Origin: an uncultured Centipeda sp.
Lineage (GTDB): Bacteria > Bacillota > Negativicutes > Selenomonadales > Selenomonadaceae
Direction: 5' to 3'
DNA: 64,000 bases
Assembly: GCA_905372865.1 (NCBI GenBank)
Contig: CAJPQT010000007.1
Coordinates: 30,228-94,227 of the forward strand
The notes under the pieces were generated by a model. The model saw nothing but the letters and a program-made list of their open reading frames with translations. It did not search any database and had not been told where the DNA came from. Of this stretch, positions 17,386-24,630 are shown one piece after another; the first letter of the stretch is position 1; each line of letters begins with the position of its first letter. The translations under genes and the position numbers were made by a program.

Positions 17386-17748
17386 TTATGGTCGTTTTGT
17401 CAACAAAAAGTCCAGTATTTTCTGCTGAATCCAACTGCTCGCAACAGGGCTTGTTTCCCCTGACCAGCCGCCCTCGTATACGGGCATGTAATACCACTGT
17501 CCCCCATCAATATAATACTGGTAGTTTGTGGCTTCTTTTTTTCGACTGCTTTTCTCTACACTGATTACAAGGGCTAAACAGTTATTTGCATCCAGCCATT
17601 GAATTGATTGGTCCTGAACATAGACATCCCCGGCCTCATTTCCTGCTACCCAGTAGTCTGCTGCCTCAACACGATCAACAACAAGAAGATGGTTTCCTAA
17701 AAAAACAGCAAGTCCCAAAAAAACCGATACGATTACCTTTTGAAGCAT
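17386..17748 (-). CDS. Small secreted protein, 120 residues
   Basis: Begins with a signal peptide (MLQKVIVSVFLGLAVFLG.. VEAADYW, probable cut after EAA). The mature part (WVAGNEAGDVYVQDQSIQW.. ALVISVEKSSRKKEATNYQYYIDGGQWYYMP) resembles the small extracytoplasmic domain also seen in the next gene and in surface-adhesin-E-like proteins; that likeness is weak. Base composition is clearly more AT-rich than its neighbours, hinting at a different history. It may be co-transcribed with the secreted-protein gene 32 bases upstream. Confidence 0.7.
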   Translation of the reverse strand: MLQKVIVSVFLGLAVFLGNHLLVVDRVEAADYWVAGNEAGDVYVQDQSIQWLDANNCLALVISVEKSSRKKEATNYQYYIDGGQWYYMPVYEGGWSGETSPVASSWIQQKILDFLLTKRP

Positions 17749-17780
17749 AATGAATACCTCCTATTCGTCATTCCAATTTT

Positions 17781-18554
17781 TTACTTCAACTTCAGCTTCT
17801 TCGCCGCCATCTTCACGGCATCACGCTCCTTCGCCGCCATCGTATTCGGATGGATCTCGGCGGCGTGTCCGTCGCGGTCACCGTCCGTGAGAACGGCATT
17901 CTCGCGATCATAGGCGATGATCTCATAGGTGCGGATCGTGTTCTCCTTGACGTTCAGCACGCGGCGCTGGAGGGTGTAGCCCAGTGTCTCGTAGGCCTCG
18001 TCGTGCATCGCACGCACGAACTGATCCCGCCCGAGATCGTTGTAGAGGATGAGCTGCCAGTAGGAAATGGAGCCGTCCTCGTTCCGCGTCATCCGCGCAC
18101 GGTCGAAGAACCATCCGCGCCGCTCATCGCCCTCAATGAATACCCAGTCGCCGTCCTTCAGCGTCACGGGCGCGATCGCGGTCAGCTCGGCATAGACAGA
18201 TGTCGTATGTGCCGGCTCATCGGCAGAGATCGGTGCATCCGTCCCGTATCCATATCCGATTTTCTCGGCGGAGGGTTCCTTCCCGTCAGCGGAGGCTGTT
18301 TCTTCCTTTGCTTTTTCTGCGGCCGCAGACGCGCTCTCCGCACGCGCGTCAAGAGCGGCATCCCCGAGCTCATCCATCTCCTCATTGAGCGCATGCTCTT
18401 CCTCGGGCACCTTCTTCTGCGCGGCAGAGGCGGCGGCATCCTGCCCCTCCTCCGCCGTCATGACGGTGTGGATATCGGGCTTCTCTGCCGCGGCCCACCC
18501 CGCAGGGAGGAGGAAAAATCCTGCGGCAAGCAGGCAACTTACAGATTTCATCAC
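17781..18554 (-). CDS. Secreted protein, 257 residues
   Basis: Signal peptide MMKSVSCLLAAGFFLLPAGWAAA, then an Ala/Glu/Lys-rich low-complexity segment to about residue 100, then a globular C-terminal domain (TSVYAELTAIAPVTLKDGDWVFIEG.. SYWQLILYNDLGRDQF.. TYEIIAYDREN). That pattern is common in Negativicutes envelope proteins. Function unknown. It lies directly after the M23 peptidase gene (9 bases), so the two are probably translated from one message and act in the same compartment. Confidence 0.75.
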   Translation of the reverse strand: MMKSVSCLLAAGFFLLPAGWAAAEKPDIHTVMTAEEGQDAAASAAQKKVPEEEHALNEEMDELGDAALDARAESASAAAEKAKEETASADGKEPSAEKIGYGYGTDAPISADEPAHTTSVYAELTAIAPVTLKDGDWVFIEGDERRGWFFDRARMTRNEDGSISYWQLILYNDLGRDQFVRAMHDEAYETLGYTLQRRVLNVKENTIRTYEIIAYDRENAVLTDGDRDGHAAEIHPNTMAAKERDAVKMAAKKLKLK

Positions 18555-18563
18555 AAACTCTCC

Positions 18564-19472
18564 TTACAAATACGCAGCGGGGTTGACGGGCTGGCCGCCC
18601 ACGCGCACCTCGTAGTGCAGATGGGGCCCCGTAGAGCGCCCCGTCGAGCCGACATAGGCGATCACCTGCCCGCGCCGCACCTGCTGTCCGACTGTGACCG
18701 CAACGGCGGAGGCGTGCCCGTAGCGCGTTACGACGCCGCTGCCATGGTCAATGTCGACCATGTTGCCGTACCCGCCGTTCCATCCCGCCGCAGTCACAAC
18801 GCCGTCGGCGGCCGCAACGATGGGTGTGCCCATCTCGGCGGCGATATCAATGCCCTGATGGAACTCCGTTCCCCCAAACCGCAGCCCGTAGGGCGAGCTG
18901 ACGTAGCCCTGCGTTGGCCAGATGGAGGGGGTCGTATGCGATGCATCGTCCGAGATGAAACCGACCGCACCAGGGAAGCTCGCACGCATCCCCTCCGCGA
19001 GGAGATCCAGCGAGGAGCGACGTGCGGCGAGGCGTTCCTCGATCATCGCAAGCGCCTCGCCAAGCTCTGCGGTTGTGAGCTCATGTGGTGCGCCGCCCGT
19101 GGGTACGGGCGTCCCCTCCTCCACCGCCGTATCCTCCGTCGCCGGCGGTGCACCGACGAGTGCCCGCAGCCCGTCCTCGGAGCGGTGCAGGCGATCGAGA
19201 TCCTCTTGGAGAGCCGCCGCCTTTTTCGAGACCTGCAGGATCTGCTCCTGCTGGATGCGATTCGCCTCGCGCAGCTGCTCCCGCTCGGAGGCGTGCATGC
19301 GTCCACTCATCAGGGTGTAGACGGAGAGCACAGAGGCCGCTATGAGGACGGCGACCGCGGCCCCCGCGCCGACGGCAAGGATGCGCAGAGAGCGCAGGGA
19401 CAGGCGCACCGTGCGCGTCACATCTTCCTCGCTGTCGATGAATTGAATTTTATAGCGTTTTTCTTCGTTCAA
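18564..19472 (-). CDS. Membrane-anchored M23 (LytM) peptidase
   Basis: The 302-residue protein has a basic cytoplasmic start, one membrane helix (residues ~30-52, LAVGAGAAVAVLIAASVLSV), a coiled coil (~60-95) and a C-terminal LytM domain. Zinc ligands are in FHQGIDIA and HLHYEV, with a further family motif in GYGNMVDIDHGSGVVTRYGHA. Active M23 enzymes cut peptide bridges of peptidoglycan; here the ligands look intact. It may serve cell separation or envelope remodelling. It follows DUF4446 and the par genes but is separated from them by a terminator. Confidence 0.92.
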   Translation of the reverse strand: MNEEKRYKIQFIDSEEDVTRTVRLSLRSLRILAVGAGAAVAVLIAASVLSVYTLMSGRMHASEREQLREANRIQQEQILQVSKKAAALQEDLDRLHRSEDGLRALVGAPPATEDTAVEEGTPVPTGGAPHELTTAELGEALAMIEERLAARRSSLDLLAEGMRASFPGAVGFISDDASHTTPSIWPTQGYVSSPYGLRFGGTEFHQGIDIAAEMGTPIVAAADGVVTAAGWNGGYGNMVDIDHGSGVVTRYGHASAVAVTVGQQVRRGQVIAYVGSTGRSTGPHLHYEVRVGGQPVNPAAYL

Positions 19473-19539
19473 GCTGTTCTCCTATGCTATGATGCGGTCA
19501 GGTCCGTTTCCTTCGCCCTATCCTAGCCGAACAAAATGA

Positions 19540-19566
19540 AAACCTGCTGAGTTTCAGCAGGTTTTT
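19540..19566 (-). terminator. Terminator after the DUF4446 gene
   Basis: An 11-bp stem AAACCTGCTGA/TCAGCAGGTTT with a 3-base loop. T-rich flanks on both sides would let it act in either direction. Confidence 0.85.
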
Positions 19567-19576
19567 CCTTGTGCTT

Positions 19577-20098
19577 TCAGTACTTGATCGGCAGCGGCTG
19601 TGCCATTGCCTCACGCAGGACACCCTTTTCCTCATCGGTGAGAGCGTACTCCGATGAGCCGCCCTTGATCGGCTTGATGTAGCTGCGCGAATCCGCACGT
19701 GCGAAGATGCTTGAGAAGATCACGCCGTCGTTGTCCGCATCGAGCATGGCGACGGCATAGCTGAGGTCGCCGCCCATATCCTCGAATGCACGGAAGCGCA
19801 CCATCGCGGTGCGAACGAGTGTCTTGCGGAGAAATTGACGGATGAGTTCGTTTTCCTCGAGGATACGTGCATTCGTTGCGGCGACTTTCTCCACGGCACT
19901 GATATGCTGGAGCAGCATGCCCTCCAGATCATCGGACTGCGAGCCGCGCATCATCTCGCGGTAGCGTGTACGCATGCTCGAGAGGCGCACCATCGTATAG
20001 ACGACGAGGATGAGCAGTATGAGAATCAGCAGCATAGAGGTCAGCAAAAGTACCGTTGCATGCGATGCTATATAGTTGACGAGATTGTTCAAAAACAA
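19577..20098 (-). CDS. DUF4446 membrane protein
   Basis: A 173-residue protein with one N-terminal membrane helix (LLLTSMLLILILLILVVYTMV) and a soluble domain (RTAMVRFRAFEDMGGDLSYAVAMLDADNDGVIFSSIFARADSRSYIKPI) typical of DUF4446. The family commonly sits next to parB in Firmicutes; no biochemical role is established to my knowledge. It starts 36 bases after parB and ends at a terminator, so it closes the parAB transcript. Confidence 0.88.
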   Translation of the reverse strand: MFLNNLVNYIASHATVLLLTSMLLILILLILVVYTMVRLSSMRTRYREMMRGSQSDDLEGMLLQHISAVEKVAATNARILEENELIRQFLRKTLVRTAMVRFRAFEDMGGDLSYAVAMLDADNDGVIFSSIFARADSRSYIKPIKGGSSEYALTDEEKGVLREAMAQPLPIKY

Positions 20099-20134
20099 TG
20101 CTTTCTTCCCTTCTTCCCTACATTTCTTGGACCA

Positions 20135-21148
20135 TCACACCGTGAAGCTCTGCGTGGAGATCGCGCGCAGCGCTGCCCGTTTGTCCTCTTTCCCCACACC
20201 CTCGGTCTCTGTGAGCAGGCTCAGGAGGCGTTCGAGATCGTCCATCGAGAAATAGCTGATCTCAAGCCTTCCCTTGCCCTTTTCACGGCCTTCCTGAATC
20301 CGCACCTTGGTCCCAAGGCTGCGTGTCAGACGCTCCTCCGCATCGCGAACGAAAATGTCGGGGGCGGGCTTTTTCGCGGGCTGTGCAGATCGTTTGAGGG
20401 CGTTCGGATCTTTGGCGAGGCGCTTGACGAGGGCCTCTGCGCCGCGTGCGGAGAGCTCGTGCTCCTGGATGTACTCTGCCGCCTCGCGCTGAAGCGCCGC
20501 ACTCTCAAGGGCGAGGAGGGGGCGTACCTGGCCCATGGTGAGAACCCCATTCGCGATGAATGCCTGGACCTCCTCCGCGAGGCGCAGGAGACGGACACTG
20601 TTCGCGATCGCCGAGCGGCTGCGTGCCACACGGCGGGCAAGCTCCTCCTGTGAGAGGCGGAACTCTGTGAGGAGTCGCTGATAGGCATGTGCCTCCTCGA
20701 TGGGATTCAGATCCTCGCGCTGGATGTTCTCAATGAGTGCCATCTCCGCGAGCTCCGCATCCGTCGCCGTGCGAAAGACGACAGGGACGGTGGTGAGCCC
20801 TGCGAGGCGTGCTGCACGCAGGCGGCGCTCACCCGCGATGAGCTCGTATTTCCCGCCGCCGATGTCGCGCACGGAGAGGGGCTGGAGGATGCCATGCCGC
20901 GCGATGGACTCGCGCAGCTCCTCGAGCGCCGCCTCGTCGAACTCACGGCGCGGCTGAAAGCGGTTCGGCCGAATGGCCTCTACGGGCAGCGCGGCAGGCG
21001 TGCCTGCCTGTGCCGTGGGGGCCGCTGTTTCTGTCGGTGCCGCGGGAGCGGGGGGCTCTGTGGGTTTTGCCGCACCCGCAAGGGCGTTTTTCCCCAGCCC
21101 GAGCGCACCAAGCCCGCGTCCAAGGCCGCCTGTCTTAGCCTTCTTCAC
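20135..21148 (-). CDS. parB: Chromosome partitioning protein ParB/Spo0J
   Basis: CTP-dependent DNA clamp that loads at parS sites and spreads, recruiting SMC and ParA to segregate origins. The 337-residue protein has the N-terminal ParA-interaction peptide (GGLGRGLGALG), the CTP-binding motifs (IRPNRFQPRREFD, GERRLRAARLAG), the parS-reading HTH (EEAHAYQRLLTEFRLSQEELARRVARSRSAIANSVRLL) and a C-terminal dimer domain. Ala/Pro-rich linkers lie at ~20-50 and ~225-250. It overlaps parA by 14 bases. Four parS sites occur 2-5 kb away in this window. Confidence 0.97.
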   Translation of the reverse strand: MKKAKTGGLGRGLGALGLGKNALAGAAKPTEPPAPAAPTETAAPTAQAGTPAALPVEAIRPNRFQPRREFDEAALEELRESIARHGILQPLSVRDIGGGKYELIAGERRLRAARLAGLTTVPVVFRTATDAELAEMALIENIQREDLNPIEEAHAYQRLLTEFRLSQEELARRVARSRSAIANSVRLLRLAEEVQAFIANGVLTMGQVRPLLALESAALQREAAEYIQEHELSARGAEALVKRLAKDPNALKRSAQPAKKPAPDIFVRDAEERLTRSLGTKVRIQEGREKGKGRLEISYFSMDDLERLLSLLTETEGVGKEDKRAALRAISTQSFTV

Positions 21149-21899
21149 GCTTCATAACCTCCCTTGCCAGTGCGATATAGCTCTCCGCACCACGTGATGT
21201 GATGTCGTAGGACGTGATGGGGTGTCCGAACGACGGTGCCTCCGAGAGGCGCACGTTGCGCGGGATCAGCGTCTCGTAGAGGGATGCGCCGAAGACGTTT
21301 TTCACCTCGTCGACGACCTGCGCCGCAATCCGTGTCCGCCCGTCGTACATCGTCATGACAACCCCCTGCACGCCGAGGGCGGGGTTCACGCTCTCCTGTA
21401 CGAGGCCAATGGTGTTCATCAGCTGTGCCACTCCCTCGAGGGCATAGAACTCACACTGGATCGGGATGAGGACGGCGTGCGCCGCCGCGAGTGCATTCAG
21501 CGTGAGGAAGCCGAGGGACGGCGGGCAGTCGATAAAGATGTAATCATAGTCATGCGCGACCTCCGCCAGGGCATCCCGCAGGCGTGTCTCACGCCGCTCG
21601 AGCTCCGCAAGTTCCACCTCCGCGCCCGCAAGCTCAACGTTCGCCGGCAGGACATCCACGCGGTAGTCCGAGTGAACAATCGACTCCCGCAGGCTGCGCC
21701 CCTCGATGAGGACGCGATAGGTGGTCGACATGAGCATCGTCTTGTCGATACCAAAACCGCTCGTCGCATTCCCCTGCGGGTCGATGTCGACGAGCAGGAC
21801 ACGTCGTTTGGCGCGTGCGACGGCAGCGGCGAGGTTCACCGCCGTCGTCGTTTTGCCGACGCCGCCCTTCTGGCTGGCAATCGCAATGATCTTTGCCAC
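21135..21899 (-). CDS. parA: Chromosome partitioning ATPase ParA/Soj
   Basis: Walker-type ATPase that binds DNA as an ATP dimer and is stimulated by ParB; in relatives it also controls DnaA. The 254-residue protein has the deviant Walker A KGGVGKTTT at residues 10-18, DIDPQGN, and IFIDCPPSLGFL. It is followed by parB with overlapping frames and preceded by pfkA 34 bases upstream. Confidence 0.97.
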   Translation of the reverse strand: MAKIIAIASQKGGVGKTTTAVNLAAAVARAKRRVLLVDIDPQGNATSGFGIDKTMLMSTTYRVLIEGRSLRESIVHSDYRVDVLPANVELAGAEVELAELERRETRLRDALAEVAHDYDYIFIDCPPSLGFLTLNALAAAHAVLIPIQCEFYALEGVAQLMNTIGLVQESVNPALGVQGVVMTMYDGRTRIAAQVVDEVKNVFGASLYETLIPRNVRLSEAPSFGHPITSYDITSRGAESYIALAREVMKREEG

Positions 21900-21933
21900 G
21901 GGATCATCCTTTCTGCGGAAGTGTGGAAATGTT

Positions 21934-22896
21934 TTAGAACAGCACCTTCGCGAGATGCAGATAGTCGGGATCGAGTACCTTCTTGTTGTTTACGGCATCG
22001 TAGAGATTGACCGAGACGACATGCCCCTTGCTGTACCCAAAGACAACGCCCGAGAGGCCCGAGATGAGTGCGAGCGCTGCCTGTTCTCCGAGCTGGCTGG
22101 CACGCACGCGGTCAATGACCGTCGGCGAGCCGCCGCGCTGGATGTGGCCGAGCACGGAGACGCGTGTCTCGATGTCCGTGTGCTTGGCAATGTAGTCGCA
22201 GACCTCCTGCCCGCTCGCTGCCCCCTCGGCGACAACGATGAGGATGTAGCGTTTGCCGTGCTCGTAGGCACGCGAGAGATCCTGTGTGATCTCCGCGAGG
22301 TCAAACTTTTCCTCCGGCACAAGGATGTACTCTGCGCCGCCCGAGATGCCCGCAACGAGGGCAAGCCAACCGCTGCCGCGGCCCATAACCTCGAGTACGA
22401 TGACACGGCGGTGGGCCGATGCCGTATCGCGCAGCTTGTTGATCGCGTCGATGATCGTATTCGCCGCCGTGTCGCAGCCGATGGTGTAGTCCATGCCCCA
22501 GACATCGTTGTCGATCGTGCCCGGCAGCCCCACAATGGGGAAGCCGTACTCCTCCGAGAGCAGCTGTGCACCGCGCAGGGAGCCGTCGCCGCCGATGACG
22601 CAGAGCCCCTCGATGCCGCGCTTGATGAGATTCTCATGCCCGAGGCGGCGGCCTTCGGGGGTCTGCCAACGCTTGCAGCGTGCTGTCCCGAGGAAGGTGC
22701 CGCCGCGCTGAATGATATCGCCCACATCTTTGGACTGGAGTTCACGCAGGTCCTCCTCGAGCAGTCCGTGATAGCCGTCGTTGATCCCCCATACCTTCAC
22801 GCCCTCATAGAGTGCCGTGCGTGCAACCGCGCGTGCCGCCGCATTCATCCCCGGGCTGTCGCCCCCACTCGTCATGATTGCAATACTCTTTAACAC
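21934..22896 (-). CDS. pfkA: 6-phosphofructokinase
   Basis: ATP-dependent phosphorylation of fructose 6-phosphate in glycolysis. The GTG at 22896 is preferred: GGGGAGG lies 6 bases before it and the 320-residue product equals the usual bacterial length; an ATG ten codons upstream lacks such a site. Motifs are the nucleotide loop GGDSPGMNA, GGDGSLRGA, the catalytic GTIDND, and MGRGSGWLA. Pfk in an origin-proximal par block is not unusual for this lineage, and the gene has its own upstream terminator boundary after dnaB. Confidence 0.96.
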   Translation of the reverse strand: MLKSIAIMTSGGDSPGMNAAARAVARTALYEGVKVWGINDGYHGLLEEDLRELQSKDVGDIIQRGGTFLGTARCKRWQTPEGRRLGHENLIKRGIEGLCVIGGDGSLRGAQLLSEEYGFPIVGLPGTIDNDVWGMDYTIGCDTAANTIIDAINKLRDTASAHRRVIVLEVMGRGSGWLALVAGISGGAEYILVPEEKFDLAEITQDLSRAYEHGKRYILIVVAEGAASGQEVCDYIAKHTDIETRVSVLGHIQRGGSPTVIDRVRASQLGEQAALALISGLSGVVFGYSKGHVVSVNLYDAVNNKKVLDPDYLHLAKVLF

Positions 22897-22966
22897 GACT
22901 CTTCCTCCCCTGCCCATTTGTAACATGCAGATCCATTCTCATACTCTCTCATCATAGCACAAATGA

Positions 22967-22996
22967 CAAAAAAAATCCCCTCTTTTTTGAGGGGAT
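22967..22996 (-). terminator. Terminator after dnaB
   Basis: An 8-bp stem ATCCCCTC/GAGGGGAT with a 6-base loop, followed in the minus strand by eight T. It lies between parS site 1 and pfkA. Confidence 0.92.
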
Positions 22997-23006
22997 CCGG
23001 CCAAAA

Positions 23007-23022
23007 TGTTTCACGTGAAACA
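23007..23022. other. parS site 1
   Basis: An exact match to the 16-bp ParB target TGTTTCACGTGAAACA, in the untranslated gap between the dnaB stop and its terminator. Confidence 0.95.
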
Positions 23023-23032
23023 AATTCGTTGA

Positions 23033-24355
23033 CTATCCTTCTCGTGCGAGGTCGCGGAAGCGCGTGTACTCCTTCTGGAAGAACATCTTCACCGTGTCGG
23101 TTGCGCCGTTGCGATGCTTGGCGATGCTGAGCTCGGTAATGTTCGCATTCTCTGTATCCTGGTTGTAGTAGTCCTCGCGGTAGAGAAACATGACGATGTC
23201 CGCATCCTGCTCGATGGAGCCGGACTCGCGCAGGTCGGAGAGCATGGGGCGCTTGTCCGAGCGCCCCTCCGTCGCGCGTGAGAGCTGCGAGAGGACGACG
23301 ATCGGCACGGAGAGCTCGCGTGCAAGCACCTTGAGCGAGCGCGTCATCTCTGCGACGGCAAGAGTTCGGTTCTCCGCACGCCCCGGTGCCTGGATGAGCT
23401 GAAGGTAGTCGATGGCGATGAGATCGAGCCCGTGCTCCGCCTTCAGTCGGCGTGCACGCGTACGGATATCAAGCACAGTCGTGCTGCTCGTATCATCGAA
23501 GTAGAGGTTGGTCTTCATCATGCGGTCAGCGACCTTTACGAGGCGGCTCCACTCCTCGTCGTCGAGCTCGCCGCGTGCAAGGCGTGTCGCATCAATCTGC
23601 CCCTCCGCGCAGAAGATGCGGTGCATTAGCTGCTCACGCGGCATCTCGAGGGAGAAGAACGCGACCGTACCGCCCTGCAGCGCAACGTGCGTCGCGAGGT
23701 TGAGGACGAACGCCGTCTTGCCCATCGCAGGGCGTGCGGCGACGATGATGAGATCGGATTTCTGGAGGCCGCGCGTCACGGAGTCAAGGGTTGCAAGGCC
23801 TGTGGAGAGTCCGGTGATGCCGCCCTTTGCCTTGGCGAGCTCACCCACACGATCCACGGCATCAAAGACCACGTCCTTGATCGGGACAAACGCGCCTGTC
23901 GTCTGCCCGCCCGCAATGGCGAGGATCTTGCGCTCCGCATCATCCAGCTGCTCGGCGATGTCCTCACTCGCCTCATATGCCGCCCCCGCAATCTCCGTGC
24001 TCGCATCGATGAGGGAGCGCAGGATGGCCTTCTCCTTGACAATCTTTGCATAGTGAGCGAGGTTCGCCGTGCTCGGCACGCTGTTCGTCAGATTTGCGAG
24101 GAATGTGATGCCGCCGACCTGCTCCAGGAGGCCGCTCTTCTTCAGCGACTCCGTCACCGTCACAATGTCGACCGGCTCGCCGCTCCGCACAAGCCCCTCC
24201 ATTGCCTCGAACACAGCGCGGTGCGCCTGCCGATAGAACTCGTCGGCACGCAGCAGCTCAATCGCCTGCGTGACCGCCGCAGGTTTCAGCATCATCGCAC
24301 CGAGGACGGACAGCTCTGCCTCAATGCTTTGCGGTGGGATGCGTCCTTCCGTCAT
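23033..24355 (-). CDS. dnaB: Replicative DNA helicase DnaB
   Basis: Hexameric helicase that unwinds the replication fork. The 440-residue protein has the N-terminal DnaB domain (PPQSIEAELSVLGAMML..), a RecA-like motor with Walker A ARPAMGKTAF near residue 210, SLEM, IDYLQLI, and the C-terminal SKHRNG-type motif here as AKHRNGATDT. It follows the lon gene and repeat copy D, in the rplI-lon-dnaB order. No intein is present. Confidence 0.98.
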   Translation of the reverse strand: MTEGRIPPQSIEAELSVLGAMMLKPAAVTQAIELLRADEFYRQAHRAVFEAMEGLVRSGEPVDIVTVTESLKKSGLLEQVGGITFLANLTNSVPSTANLAHYAKIVKEKAILRSLIDASTEIAGAAYEASEDIAEQLDDAERKILAIAGGQTTGAFVPIKDVVFDAVDRVGELAKAKGGITGLSTGLATLDSVTRGLQKSDLIIVAARPAMGKTAFVLNLATHVALQGGTVAFFSLEMPREQLMHRIFCAEGQIDATRLARGELDDEEWSRLVKVADRMMKTNLYFDDTSSTTVLDIRTRARRLKAEHGLDLIAIDYLQLIQAPGRAENRTLAVAEMTRSLKVLARELSVPIVVLSQLSRATEGRSDKRPMLSDLRESGSIEQDADIVMFLYREDYYNQDTENANITELSIAKHRNGATDTVKMFFQKEYTRFRDLAREG

Positions 24356-24467
24356 TGGATTCTCCTTTCAAGATAGTTTTTTTCGTGTTTCCGCTCCCCT
24401 CAGTAGAGAGGGCGTCTTCTTGATGATTTATCATTCTGTATCTACGTGCGATACTATCCTCCCCGCA

Positions 24468-24604
24468 GTGAACCCTAGTGAAGTAAACGGAGAAAGCGTG
24501 CGACCCGCCCCCTGCGGATTTTATTCGTTCAAGCGAAGCGCGTTTGGAATCCGCAGGTATTTAGGCGGACGAGCACGCGACCGTTTACGCAACTAAGTGT
24601 TCGC
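24468..24604 (+). repeat. Interspersed structured repeat, copy D
   Basis: A 137-bp copy between lon and dnaB. Arms are GTAAACGG/CCGTTTAC (outer), GCGTGC/GCACGC (middle) and CCTGCGGAT/ATCCGCAGG (inner). The outer pair differs at several positions from copies A and F yet remains complementary, which supports a selected or replicated fold. Confidence 0.92.
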
Positions 24605-24630
24605 AAGGGGAGGATAACGCCTAACGCATA

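Noticed and set aside
17850..19526. 558-codon plus-strand frame opposite the secreted protein and the M23 peptidase
   Set aside because: Both minus-strand genes have signal or membrane segments, motifs and ribosome sites; the plus frame has none.
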